NCBI GenBank assembly: GCA_001599815.1
Contig: BCIA01000005.1
Span: forward strand, 2,459,088 to 2,523,087
DNA from: Furcasterigmium furcatum
Lineage: Eukaryota > Ascomycota > Sordariomycetes > Glomerellales > Plectosphaerellaceae
DNA length: 64,000 bases
Direction of reading: 5' to 3'
In this document: positions 22,501-33,177 of the stretch, piece after piece
Layout of the letters: each line of letters begins with the position of its first letter
How positions within the stretch are numbered: position 1 is the first letter of the stretch
The notes under the pieces: generated by a model
The model's database searches: none
Told to the model about the DNA's origin: nothing
Seen by the model: the letters and a program-made list of their open reading frames with translations, nothing else
Program-made: the position numbers and the translations under genes

Positions 22501-23670
22501 AACGGACTTCAGATCGACGGCATCGTCAAGAAGATACGTGCTGCCCATCCAGAAGGCCAGACCATAGTTGAGGTACAAGCAAGTCATGATGCCGGCGATC
22601 ATGAGGCCAATGACCGCCTTGACCCTGAATCCGTAGCGCTCCGCTTTGGCGAGATGCACATCGTACTGCTGAGCGAGGCGATCCTGGGTGCCGAACGCAA
22701 TGGCGTTGCGGACGGAGCTGATGACCTCGTCTGCCAAGCTGCCTCCCACGGCGTAGGAGTCGAGGGAATGCTTCTCATACTTTCCGATGAACACGGACCC
22801 GGTGCCCATGACGAGAAGCAGGACGAAGAAGGTAGAAGAGAGAATCAGGGTCAGCCGCCAGTAGTAAAGGAAACTGATGATGAAGGCAGCGACCAGGGTG
22901 GCGAAGGCGCCAAGGGTCAGTCCGACCTTCTCGGAAATACCGTCCTGGATGAGGTTCGTGTCGGAGGTGATGCGTGTGGTGACTTCTCCAGAGCCCACCT
23001 TGTCGAAGAAGCCGATGTTCTGCTTCATGCAGCTCTCGAGGTAGCGCTCGCGGATCTTGGAGCTGATGTGCTCGCCGGTCCCTAAACACGTGGTTAGCAC
23101 CCATCTACATCTTCGATAGCATCTCGCAAGGGTACACTTACAAAGGAAGCCGACCGTGGAGATGTAGCTGGCGAAGAACTCGCCAACAGCCAGGTAGATA
23201 AAATAGATGACCAGTCTGTTCAACTCTCGCCTGAACTCGGCCTCGGTCACATTTCCGTAGCCATAAATGTATGATTGGAACGTGCTCTGAAGATTGCCGA
23301 AGATGACGGTCATCATGGGCATGGCAGCACCGGCGGCGATGGCGGCGAACGCGGAGATGAAGAGGATGAGCTTGTCCTTGCCGTCGGAGTAGCGGTAGAG
23401 GGCCAAGAAGCCAGCCTTGACCTCTGGTGTCAAGACCTGGCGCTTGAGGATCTCGGCCTCCTCTTCGGGCAGGTGCTCGTAGGGATCCTTTATCGCCTCA
23501 TCGGGGTTGGGCTTGGGAACCTGAGAGTCAGCCTTTGCGAGAGCGGCGTCGGATGGCTGCTGGTCCTTGTCTTCTTGCGGCACCGAGTCGGACATGTCGC
23601 CGCGAAGAGTCGATGGCCCAGAGGCAGGGCGCACCACAAGTGACTTTTCCGAAGAGTTGTCGGCCGCCAT
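19537..23670 (-). CDS. Full-length ABCB/MDR-type multidrug ABC transporter (Pmd1/Mdr1-like)
   Basis: Three exons, complement(join(19537..21758,21816..23081,23142..23670)), 1,338 aa. The introns are 60 nt (GTAAGTG...GTTTAG; the join gives VGFLWTGEHIS) and 57 nt (GTACGT...TACTAAT...GCATAG; the join gives DPKILLLDEATS). The first intron has no in-frame stop, so an unspliced reading would insert spurious residues. The architecture is TMD1-NBD1-TMD2-NBD2. NBD1 has GASGSGKST, LLSGGQKQRIAIARA and LLLDEATSALD. NBD2 has GASGCGKST, LLSGGQKQRIAIARA and LLLDEATSALD. Both NBDs therefore keep all catalytic motifs. The soluble N-terminus of about 110 residues is acidic. The family exports hydrophobic drugs, pheromones or secondary metabolites at the plasma membrane; the substrate here is unknown. 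The start was chosen at MAADNSSEKS, in the context GCCGCC before the ATG reading toward the gene. Confidence 0.93.
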
Positions 23671-26182
23671 TGTGTCGCTTTGGGTTTGTGGTGCTGGTTT
23701 GTCGAAGTCGGCTTGCGCCGAGCGGTATGCTCGGGGGTTCCTAGACAGCTGGTTGCATGCACAGTGTCGTCTTCCGTGGTATCGAGCTGATCCCGGCTGA
23801 GCGTGCAAAGTCTCTCCCGGAGTGCCTACTGGTGGGAGAAGTCGGAAAGGGGTTCTCCAAGTGGTGAAGCTTGGCCGGAACAATGACAACGGAGGAGGAG
23901 GCCCTTGCCGTAACGACTAAATACAAAAGATCAAGGGCAACGGACCCCATGCCGGGAAGGCGTATGGCGTCGTTGTCCCCCTTGAGCCAATGCCCACATG
24001 GGATGGGCTCATGCTCGCCGTGGTCCCAGGCACAACCCCCACAAATCCCGTAGCTCAAAGGTGCCCGGTTCGGGATCTGGGGCTTCCTTCGCTCTCACTT
24101 GGCAGCAGCCCAGGGAAGTGGGTGGTGGTGCAGCTCAGGGTTCAGACAGCCGAGCCCGGGTTCCGCGACCCGGGGACTTGAATCTCGGGATGACGGCGGC
24201 GGTCGACAAAGGTGGGAGACGGCCCTGGTTGTTTTGCGCCGGCGCCACAGCCGCATTCTAATCCAGGAAAGGAACCGAACAATTCTAATTTGAACCTCAC
24301 AATTGTTTGTCGCATATGTCTTCATGGTGAGTCGGTGTCGTTGCTCGACTTCTAGAAGCTTGTTGCGATGATCAGCATACCCCTGCTGGAGCTCCCGGCA
24401 CTCGTAGTCCTCGGCCTCCGAGATTCGCGTGCAAAGCCAAGATTGGCAGGTCATTCAAGACGCAGGCCCAGCAAAAGCCCCACAGACAAGAGGCAGTGGC
24501 TGCTTGGCTACCCATTCGAAGACAAGAGTTTGCGCCGAGATATGAAGATCAATCCCGCGTCGCTGGACTGGCGGCGCACGGAACCCATTGGATTGGCAAA
24601 GCAACTCATGTCGCATGGTCAAGACGGACGGACCAGAAGAACCCTGGAACGAGTGCAACAGGACCAGCCCATCAAGGGCCAACCGCGCTGAGACGTCTTG
24701 GTCTTCAAGTTGGTGGTGTTGTACTATATCTCTCGAACGGCGCAAACCACACCTGTCAGGTGGATTTCCGGCTCCCCGGCACCTTCGACTCTCGAGATAT
24801 CTTCGCGTTCGCGTTGTCGGGGCACGCGGCGGCCGATTTGGAGGTCATCGGAGGGGCCGAACTCCGCCAATGGTCATCCTGCGGGCAGCACAGCGCATCG
24901 CATCGCTATATTCGTCCGTCGAAGCGCTCCATCCGTCAGCGAGAGTCTGGCAGGCCGTCAGCCGTCTCGTGCGTTGTCCATTGCTGACACTCGCTGTAAC
25001 CACATTGTTGATGATGTCTTGGTGACTAGATCCTGTGTCGGGCTGATAGGGCCGACCAAGCCATGACGGGGATCGCGCGGGAGCGATTCGGGACCTTGCC
25101 AACGCTTCTACCCGTCGCACCCTGTACGTAAGATCCCAGTGACCCGTCTCACCAAGGCCCGCCTGCGCAAGCTCTCCAGCCGGCTGGTGACACGACGAGG
25201 GTCAAGCTTCTCTTGGCCGTTGAAGTGATCGTTGATTCCAAGAAACGATAGGCGCCAACCCGTCTGCAGAACCTCAGCCCTGTTCGTAGTCAATAAATCG
25301 CGACGCTCCAGGTCCACTGCTGCACAATGCGGTACCAGGGATCGCGGCTTGATTGGGACTGATTCTCAGCAGCTGACGATGGACATGGACGACAGACTCC
25401 GATGTGGCAAAGTTTGCAGGCGCCCAGCAGGTGGATAGATCGTCCTCAAGACGCTGATTGATGTTTGAAATGTCGCCAGGACGCTGTGCGAACATTCCAC
25501 AGTGACGATGGCAGATGTACTGAAGAGGTGGCATCAGTCAGTCCCAGGGTAAGTACCTGTAAGTGGTAGGTTGGTAAACTCAAGCGTGGCACACCTCAGT
25601 CGTCAGTGCCGACGGGATGCATGGCGCCGGCTGTTGAACTGCCTCTGCGTGCCTGAAGGAAGGTGCAACCCACGATCTTACCCGTACCTGCTTGCTCCCG
25701 ACTTCACAAGCAGGGCCTTAGCGCTCGGGAAGGACCCACATGCATAGTGTCATCAATAGTGTGGAAGAGCACATTTGACTGGGTCCAGCTTCCCCAACTC
25801 ACCGAACTCACCGCACGACCCCAACCCCACGCTGCAACCACTAGACTCTCTTCAGTGTTAGCAGCTTACCTACCTCTGAGCTACCTTCATCAACAACTGC
25901 CATCTGTCCTTTTCCCAGCATAGCTGTGTGGCTACCTAGGCAGCAGCTTTTTGGGGTTTCCGACGAAAGAGTTATCCCCAAGACTCTGGAGATCGTAGCC
26001 GCGTCTCCTCCCAAAGATTCTTGCGACCTGCAATGGCCTGATCGGAACCTCTTCGCTCGCGCGTCGCTGATCGCATCGAAGCCCTCTTGCAAGCATCCAT
26101 CCGTCACCAGCGCTCATTGAGCGTCCCAAGAACTACAACAGCCGAACATCAAACCAAGCCGACCCCCGAGTTGCCAGCCAAT
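23671..26182. other. Divergent intergenic region between the MDR pump and SARAF genes
   Basis: 2.5 kb separates the MDR pump (-) from the SARAF gene (+). ORFs of up to 163 aa overlap on both strands around 24450-25120 without any recognisable motif. The 200 bp upstream of 26183 are C+A rich, typical of a leader. No repeat or RNA gene was recognised. Confidence 0.4.
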
Positions 26183-27124
26183 ATGCATCTCTCCTCGGTT
26201 CTTCCGACCCTCCTCCCCCTCCTCCTTGCCTACCTACCCACGACCATGGCGAAGTCACCACCCAAGAACGCGATCCTACTGTCGCAGGTCCAATCCCTTA
26301 CCCTCCGCGGCAACGGAGCAAAAACCACCCACCGCCGCCTCTCCGCCGTCCCCCAGCTCAAGTGCCTCTCCTCGGCAAAAATATGCAGCATCCACCCCAT
26401 CGACGTGCTGCGCTGCACGAACCAGGGCGCCGGCTATGATGACGAGGATGTTCAGTGGTCCTGCACGGCGAACCTGCCGCCCACGCTCAAGCTCGGCAGC
26501 ACGGACGTTATCTGCGAGGGCTACGCCTCGAGCAACGACCCATATGTCCTCAAGGGCAGCTGCGGCGTCGAGTACCGCGTCTCCCTGACCCCCGAGGGTG
26601 AGGAGCAGTACCCCGACCTCGCAGGCGGCAGCGGCTTCGGCGGCTGGTTCGGCGAGGACTCTGAGACGAAGAGGAAGGGAGACCTGTCGGGATATCTCTT
26701 TGCGATCTTGTTCTTCGCAGTAGCTGCGTGGATTGTCTACTCGGCGTGTACAGCCCCAGCTAGGAATCGGAGAGTGGGTGGCGGACGACGCGGCGGCGGC
26801 GGCGGCGGCGGTGGAGGATGGGGAGGTGGTGGAGGCGGCCCCGGGTGGCAACCATGGAATGACCCTCCGCCTCCCTATCCGGGCGACAAACCCTCATGGT
26901 CAGGTCAGAGCGAGGGTTGGCGCCCTGGCTTCTGGTCCGGCGCCGCCGCCGGGGCTGCTGGAGGTTACTTCGCGGGCAGAAGTGGTAATCGCGATAATGG
27001 CTACCGCTCCCGTGGCAGCGACTGGGGTGCCGGTCCCTCAGGGACGTCTAGGTTCGGGTCCAGCTCTTCCTCCAGCTCTGCCACGCGAGAGAGCACAGGA
27101 TTCGGGTCAACGAGCAGGCGTTGA
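26183..27124 (+). CDS. SARAF/TMEM66-like store-operated calcium entry regulator
   Basis: Single exon, 313 aa. The frame is open to 26087, but the start MHLSSVLPTLLPLLLAYLPT is preferred because it begins directly with a signal peptide. The luminal domain contains the family hallmarks AILLSQVQSLTLRGNGAKTT, VPQLKC, DVLRCTNQGAGYDDEDVQWS and LKGSCGVEYRV. A single membrane helix (GYLFAILFFAVAAWIVYSAC) lies at about residues 171-190. The cytosolic tail has a long Gly run (about 200-225), then Pro/Gly-rich and Ser-rich segments. In animals SARAF is an ER membrane protein that promotes slow inactivation of STIM-Orai calcium entry. Fungi lack classical STIM/Orai, so the role here is unclear. Confidence 0.88.
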   Translation: MHLSSVLPTLLPLLLAYLPTTMAKSPPKNAILLSQVQSLTLRGNGAKTTHRRLSAVPQLKCLSSAKICSIHPIDVLRCTNQGAGYDDEDVQWSCTANLPPTLKLGSTDVICEGYASSNDPYVLKGSCGVEYRVSLTPEGEEQYPDLAGGSGFGGWFGEDSETKRKGDLSGYLFAILFFAVAAWIVYSACTAPARNRRVGGGRRGGGGGGGGGWGGGGGGPGWQPWNDPPPPYPGDKPSWSGQSEGWRPGFWSGAAAGAAGGYFAGRSGNRDNGYRSRGSDWGAGPSGTSRFGSSSSSSSATRESTGFGSTSRR

Positions 27125-27627
27125 GTTGAGGGCGCGTTACTGCGGAAAAGGAACATCACCCATCACATTGCCCTTGGATAATAGCTGTCAGCTCAAAATC
27201 AAGTTTTGCATCAGGCTCTAGGTCTACGCCTTGCTCCCCCAAGTGTTGCCTCAACCCCGTACTCCTCGATCAATGCCCCCTCCTAATACAAGGACAGCGC
27301 GACAGGCAGCGGGTATTTGTACAGCGCCGACGCGGCCTCTCCACAAAGTAATACAGCTAAAAGTACACCCAGCGGACCGACGCTTTCCAAATTCAGAGCG
27401 TCAACTCCCCCGCGCCTCGAGCGGAAAACAAAACGTAAGCAAGAGGTATCATCACCTGATGGCCAGGACCGAGTAAAACCCATAGCCCAAACAACTCCAG
27501 AGGTACGAGCACACCAGGAAGGGCCCCAACTGGGCTGCTCCTCGCGGCCATTTCTCGATCTTTTCCTCGTCCCCATCCGCATTCTAACAGCCTTCCCTTT
27601 GTCAACATCCACATTTTGACCCTTGTC
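27125..27627. other. Convergent 3' region between the SARAF and BRE1 genes
   Basis: About 500 bp shared by the 3' ends of two converging genes. No coding feature was recognised. Confidence 0.5.
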
Positions 27628-30184
27628 CTAAGGGTGGATACGTGTGACGTCGAGACGATCGAAGGACTTGCCGCAGGTAGGACATTTGCGAATGCGACTG
27701 GCGATGCGGGCGTCGATACAGTTGCTGCAAAAGGGGTGCCCGCATGTCGTCAACAGGGCATCCTTGAAGTGTGTTCGGCAGATGGTGCACAGCACGTGTT
27801 GCTGCAGGACAGGTCAGTATGAATTTGGACAAGATAGTTTCGGTCGCACTCACCCTCAGCATTGATATCTCCTCGTCGTTGTTGCACAATGCCCTGCGTT
27901 TCCAGTAGTCGAGGTCCTCCTGCGCCTTGTCTGCTTGCGCGGCAATCCGGGCCACTTCCAATTCGAGCTCGTTTTTCCGCCGGGTCAAGGAGGCGTTCTC
28001 TGCCGACTGGGTGTTGTGCGTGCTGTCGAGGAAACCCAGCTGCCTCGACAAGGCGTCCTTCTCGAGCACAAGCTCGGCTTTCTGGGCCTCGAGCTTCCGC
28101 TGTTCCACTGCCAGGGTCGAAACCGCCTTGCGCCCATCCACCAATTGCTTCTCAAGGTTGCTAATGAGAGCCCTGCCGTTGTTTTCGGCGTCCTTCAGAT
28201 GCGTCACAACCTGAGATGTCTCCTGAATCTGACTGCGAAGCGTCGTCATCTGGATCTCCCGGAGGTCAGCATCCTTGCGTGCTGTAAAGTACTTCTGCTC
28301 GGCCTTCTGTTTCTCCGCTAACAGGGTAGCGATGCGATCCTCGAGCGCCGAGAAATCCATTGTCTTCCCTGAAGCCAATGCCACGGACCGTGTGTAGGCT
28401 TGTTGCAGAGCTGGCAACTCCTTGTTGATGGACTCGAAGTCCCGCTGCAACTTCTTGTACTTGGCGAGCAATTCATCGCCGGGTAGGGTATCGACGTCGA
28501 GCTCCGTGTCCGGTGTGGGTTGATCCTTCAGTCTCTGGTTCTCCAGCTCGAGGGCGTTGATGCGGTCTTCCCCGGCAGCCAACAACTCCTTCAGCTGCTG
28601 CTTGGCATTCTTCTCCTCTTTGGAACTCGACTCCAATGTACTCGTCTTGGCGAACCACTCGTCCCTGGCCGCGCGCAGACGGTGGACATCTGCGTCACGT
28701 TCTTTGACTTGGCGTTCTAGATTGACGATGCGTGCGTGCGTCTCGTCCTCGAGTTTGCTTCTGAAAGCTGTCCTCTCGGCCTGCAGCGTATCCGTCTCAT
28801 CCCTCAGGTCCTGGGAGGTCGCTTGCCAATGGTTGACCTGCTTGATCAGATCCTCAGTTTGCGCCCTGAGATGCTTGAAAACATCCGTCCCTACGAACTC
28901 CTGTTCGCTCATCTTTTCCTTTGGGCGTTTCAGCGCGATATTTTCTTCCCGCAGGGTCTGGACCTCCGCCTGGGCAGCCTCGAGATGCTCCTTCTGCTTT
29001 GCTAACATTGCGTTGACTTCCTTTAACTTGTGCGCCTTCTCGCCTGCTTCTCCGACGGACTCGCCAGGCTCGGCATTGTCGGCGTTGTCGGCACGCTCCG
29101 CAGTCTGGGCCATGACTGTGGCCTTGGCCGTGAACTGCTGCTCGAGTTGTTGGACTTGTGCACTCTTTAGGCGCTGTGTCCGTCGTTCCGCTTTGAGAGC
29201 TTGGAGAGTCTTCTCGTTGAGGTTCTCCGTAAGCTGCTGGTTTTCGTGTTGCGCCCTGTCCAGCTGGACTATATAATCCTGCTGCTGCGCGAGTAGTGAG
29301 TTCACTCTGGCTTCTAGAGTTTCGATATCCGGAGTGAGTTCGCCGCGCGAGTTCGCGATGCGATGGATGATGTCCTTGGCCCGTTTGCGCTGGCTCTCGA
29401 TTTTCTCGGTTACGTATTTCTGGAAGGAGGTCGCATCATTGAGCGTGGTGCCAGTGATGTACGGGGGCTCTGTCAAACATGGTAAGCAGTTGGTAAGAGG
29501 AACTCAAAAGTTGGAGATGCTTACCAGTAGGACCAGTTGGCGCTGGCGCGGCGGAGTCAGCCAGGAGTTCGAGTTGCTGGAACGCTTGATCCCAGAAACT
29601 CTCGGTAAAGCGGATGAAATCATCTTGAGATTTGACATGCTTTTGCAGCTGCTCAACCTGGGCCCCTAACTCTTGTTTTTCGCGCTTTGTCTCCTGCCAT
29701 TGTCGAAATATGGCTCCTTTTTGGTATTTCTATCGAGGAACAGTCAGCGCCAAGATGCTCATGTGACTCTATGATGATCATTGCAGATATGCATGCTGGC
29801 CAACGCAAGAAGACGACATGGGCTGTCCGATGTGATGAGTAGGGGGAAGGGTTGAGGAGCGGAGGAGCGGAGGAGGTCGGCAATGCAACCGTCATCGCGT
29901 GCCTCTGGACGACTTGTCCTCCAGGCTGTGGCGAGGGATGCGGGATGCGTGCTCGTAGGCCAACTGCGCCGGCGATGGAAAGGATTGTCGAGAAGATTCA
30001 ACGCTGCAAATGACGGGCTCGTGACACTCACCTCAACCCAGGAGTCCTCAGTCTGTTCGGCTGTGTTTCCCTTATCGACCCGGTCGCTCTTAGGCTGCTT
30101 GCTGCCGTTGATGCCATGGTGTCGCTTACTGGGAGGAGCCAAGTCATCCGTGGCGCCGACCGCCGGTCTCTTTTTCTCCTCCAT
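27628..30184 (-). CDS. BRE1: E3 ubiquitin-protein ligase Bre1 (histone H2B monoubiquitylation)
   Basis: Four exons, complement(join(27628..27801,27854..29469,29525..29729,30032..30184)), 715 aa. The introns are 52, 55 and 302 nt, and all joins are in frame. Exon 1 is basic (MEEKKRPAVGATDDLAPPSK, a likely NLS). Exon 2 gives KYQKGAIFRQWQETKREKQ, the Bre1 start of the coiled coil. The body is a long heptad-rich coiled coil. The last exon is a C3HC4 RING: CTICRTHFKDALLTTCGHPF, then CSNCIDARIASRIRKCPTCG, at the extreme C-terminus. With Rad6, Bre1 monoubiquitylates histone H2B and thereby supports H3K4 methylation and transcription elongation. The RING-only last exon, cut off from the coiled coil by a 52-nt intron, is easily missed by an ORF search. 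It is divergent from BDP1. Confidence 0.93.
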
Positions 30185-30862
30185 CTTGGGCCGAGAAGCA
30201 GGCCAAGGTGAGGGAGTAGGGGCAGCAAATAGCAGCGGGCTGGTCGCGGCGATTGTTGAGAGATGGGCGACGTGCGATTGACGGCGGTGGCCGAAAGGAT
30301 GATAAAAGGGGGGGTGGAGGAGGACCAGTGAGGCGCCAACTGCGCAAACAAACTGGCGCGACGGGCAAGCTTGGAGGAATCGCGCAGATTGATGCCCGGG
30401 TTTGACTGTTCTGTTGGACGTGGAGTTGAAGTTTCGAAGCTGGACGCCAGGACTTCTTCATCCTGAGAAATCAAGAGGGAGCCTCCCCGCTCAAAGAGGA
30501 TTAGTGTCTGGCCCCCCCTAAACCAGTTTGGTCAGTGCGGTAGGTAGGCCCCACCTGCCTACTGGGAGATAAGATAGCTATGCCGCGTTGATGCAGGCTG
30601 TCGGCTAAGCCCCGGGTCATGCATCACAGTCATTCGGACCCCACCATTCTTCAAATCACTGGGAGAGAGACCCTCCATCTCGAATTCTACGATTCCATCG
30701 CAAAACCGAACCAACTCTCACATCGCTTCGTCCTCAGCGACCTGCACAGCTACGGACCCCCCCATTATCCGGTATCAATCTTTACAAGGCACTTCTCCTT
30801 CTGCCATGTAGCCTTGGCCGAAGCGACGCACCTGAAAGCCGCCGGACCCCCGACGATCCACC
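30185..30862. promoter_or_regulatory. Divergent promoter of BRE1 and BDP1
   Basis: 678 bp between two divergently transcribed housekeeping genes. Around 30537-30568 there is an imperfect inverted repeat of the GGTAGGTAGG...CCTGCCTAC type, a motif that recurs in this window. No clear TATA box was seen. Confidence 0.45.
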
Positions 30863-32581
30863 ATGAGTTCCATGTTCAAGAAGAAGACCGGCGTCGGCTT
30901 CAAGCCGAAGGCCCCCATCGCCCGCCCTCGTCCTCCCGGCCCCTCGCAGGCACCCCGAACCTCTCAGCCGCCTGCCGCGATTGAATCGCCGCCCCCTACC
31001 CCAGCGACCAACACGCCTGCTACCGAGTCCCCGGCGCGCGACGCCGCTGCGACCACAGACTCGACCCCTCCAGTGACACAACCGGAAGCCGGCGAGAAGC
31101 CGGCGCCAGTTGATACTACTTCCTCTGCGGAAGTTGCGCCCGTTGTTGAACCTTCAACGTCTGCGCCTGCAGCGACTGAACCAGCGATCACTGAAACCCC
31201 GAAGGAGAACACAGCGAAGACCACACAGAAGCGGGCTGCTCCCGCCACCAGGGGGAAGAACGCCACTCCCGCATTGCAAGCTCCCGAAATTCTCACGTCA
31301 AATACTGTTATCACCACTACCGAGGTCGAGGTCACACCTGTAGGCGACGCGCCCTCCACCAGTACTACAACCGAAGAGGAGCAGACGGAGCCTACAACTG
31401 CCCCGAAGAAGACGCCTGCTCGCAAGCCGCGCAAGCGAGCAGCGCCTGCTGTCGCAGAGGATGGCGCCGAGGCCCCATCAAGCACAGGCGCTGGTCAGGA
31501 TGAAGACGCGGACGGCGCGCCCACGAAGAAACGGCGCACAGCCAGGAAGACCGCAGCAGAAGGCCCCGCCAAGGTGAAGAAGAGGAAACCGTCCGACTCC
31601 GTGTCGGCGGACACCCCGGAGCGCCTGGCGACCCCCCGATCGCGGCACCGATCCGCGACCCCCGAAGACGCGGAGAACCAGCTGGTCGACCTCAGCTCCA
31701 TGACCATGTCGGACCTGACCCGGGACCTGCGCATCGGCAAGAAGTCCAAGGTCCACGACATGCTCCTGGCCCGCGAGCGCGAGAAGCTCGCGGCCACAAA
31801 GCTCAAAAAGGCCGGCCTCACCCCCGACGGCGACGCCTCCGTTCCCGGAACACCCGCGAGCACGAGCCAGCCTGTCTCCTTCCTCGATAAGGAGACACCC
31901 TCCAGCGAGCCCACGGGCCTGCAGTACACCATGATCGGCGGGCAGATCGTCGTCGACCAGTCCTCCCTGGCGCTCGACCGTCACGAGCGAGCGCGACAGC
32001 AGCAGCTCGCCTCGGGCGGAATCACCACCGAGATGGAGGAGGACGACTTCACGAACCACATCACCGAGACCAGCTTCCGTACGGGCTCCAAGCTCCGCGG
32101 CCCCAACTACTGGAACGACGAGGACACGGAGCTCTTCTACCGCGGCCTCGCCATGCTCGGCACCGACTTCACCCTCATCAGCCGCATGTTCCCCGGCCGC
32201 AACCGCCGCCACGTCAAGATGAAGTTCAACCGCGAGGAAAAGTCCAACGCCGACCGCGTCAACGCCGCCATCGTCGGCACAAAGTCCATGTCCCTCGACA
32301 TGGACGAGTACAAGCACTGGACCAAGGTGGAGTACGAGTCCGTCGAAGACATTATGGCCGCCCACCGCGCCAAGGAGGTCGAGTTTGAGGAGCAGACGAA
32401 GCGCGTCGCGGAGGAGAAGGCCGAGGCGAACCGGAAGAAGAAGGAGGCCCTGTTCGCGGACGAGGAGGACGCCGACGGCAACGCAGTCCCCAAGAAGAAG
32501 GGCAAGAAGAAGAGGAAGGGCGCCGTGGAGACGAACCTCTGGGGCGAGATCGTCGAGGAGACGCCCATCGATGCGGCGTGA
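30863..32581 (+). CDS. BDP1: TFIIIB component B'' (Bdp1), RNA polymerase III initiation factor
   Basis: Single exon, 572 aa, starting MSSMFKKKTGVGFKPKAPIA, a conserved Bdp1 N-terminus. The N-terminal third is Pro/Thr/Ala-rich and disordered with basic clusters. A conserved segment TMSDLTRDLRIGKKSKVHDM precedes the extended SANT/Myb domain (about 412-465: GPNYWNDEDTELFYRGLAML, then GTDFTLISRMFPGRNRRHVK). After it come MDEYKHW and a Lys/Glu-rich C-terminus. Bdp1 joins TBP and Brf1 on Pol III promoters and is needed for promoter opening at tRNA, 5S and U6 genes. The SANT residues and flanking extension are intact, so it should be functional. Confidence 0.95.
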   Translation: MSSMFKKKTGVGFKPKAPIARPRPPGPSQAPRTSQPPAAIESPPPTPATNTPATESPARDAAATTDSTPPVTQPEAGEKPAPVDTTSSAEVAPVVEPSTSAPAATEPAITETPKENTAKTTQKRAAPATRGKNATPALQAPEILTSNTVITTTEVEVTPVGDAPSTSTTTEEEQTEPTTAPKKTPARKPRKRAAPAVAEDGAEAPSSTGAGQDEDADGAPTKKRRTARKTAAEGPAKVKKRKPSDSVSADTPERLATPRSRHRSATPEDAENQLVDLSSMTMSDLTRDLRIGKKSKVHDMLLAREREKLAATKLKKAGLTPDGDASVPGTPASTSQPVSFLDKETPSSEPTGLQYTMIGGQIVVDQSSLALDRHERARQQQLASGGITTEMEEDDFTNHITETSFRTGSKLRGPNYWNDEDTELFYRGLAMLGTDFTLISRMFPGRNRRHVKMKFNREEKSNADRVNAAIVGTKSMSLDMDEYKHWTKVEYESVEDIMAAHRAKEVEFEEQTKRVAEEKAEANRKKKEALFADEEDADGNAVPKKKGKKKRKGAVETNLWGEIVEETPIDAA

Positions 32582-33177
32582 GGCACTTGATGATGGCTGC
32601 TGCGCGGCCGTTTCACTCATGATATCTGGTTCAGGGACATGGCGCGAAGGGACATGACGAGACGGACTGATTTGATTTGATACCCCTTTCTTTGGCTTGG
32701 AAGCAGGACACGGCTTGCAGGGCGGCATACAGGCAGAAGCCGGTGCGGGCCAGGCGAACAGGGGCCACGGCGTTGGGGTATTTGACTGATCTGCGGGTTT
32801 CTTCTCAGTGCTTTCGACCCTCTCAGTGGTATAGATTCGCGATTGTTTTCTCAGACGCCGGGTGCCACGGCGCTGAAGCAATACATTTCACTTGATGGAG
32901 CAAGAGGTCATCCGTTTTAGTATCATTTCTTGAGTGCCTGCTAAGGAACCTGCCGTATCCGCTAGGTTATGCAGACTTCACACCATACCCGATGCAGGCC
33001 GACTGAGCATGATCTTCTGAAGTCGACACACAAGCCCGGGTCGTATCGACTGGAAAGATATTGGTGTCCCCACGTGCGCGGCCTTGTTGATGGCCTTGCT
33101 GCCTGCTGCCCCCATGCCTATCATTATCCCGCCCCGATCCGTTTCTTCATGACTAACGCCGTGTCGTGATTCGCATT
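32582..33177. other. Convergent 3' region between BDP1 and RAD23
   Basis: About 600 bp shared by the 3' ends of two converging genes. Only antisense shadow frames are present. Confidence 0.5.

Noticed and set aside
31478..32881. 467-aa minus-strand ORF
   Set aside because: Antisense to BDP1. It lacks a recognisable domain and overlaps the Bdp1 SANT region.
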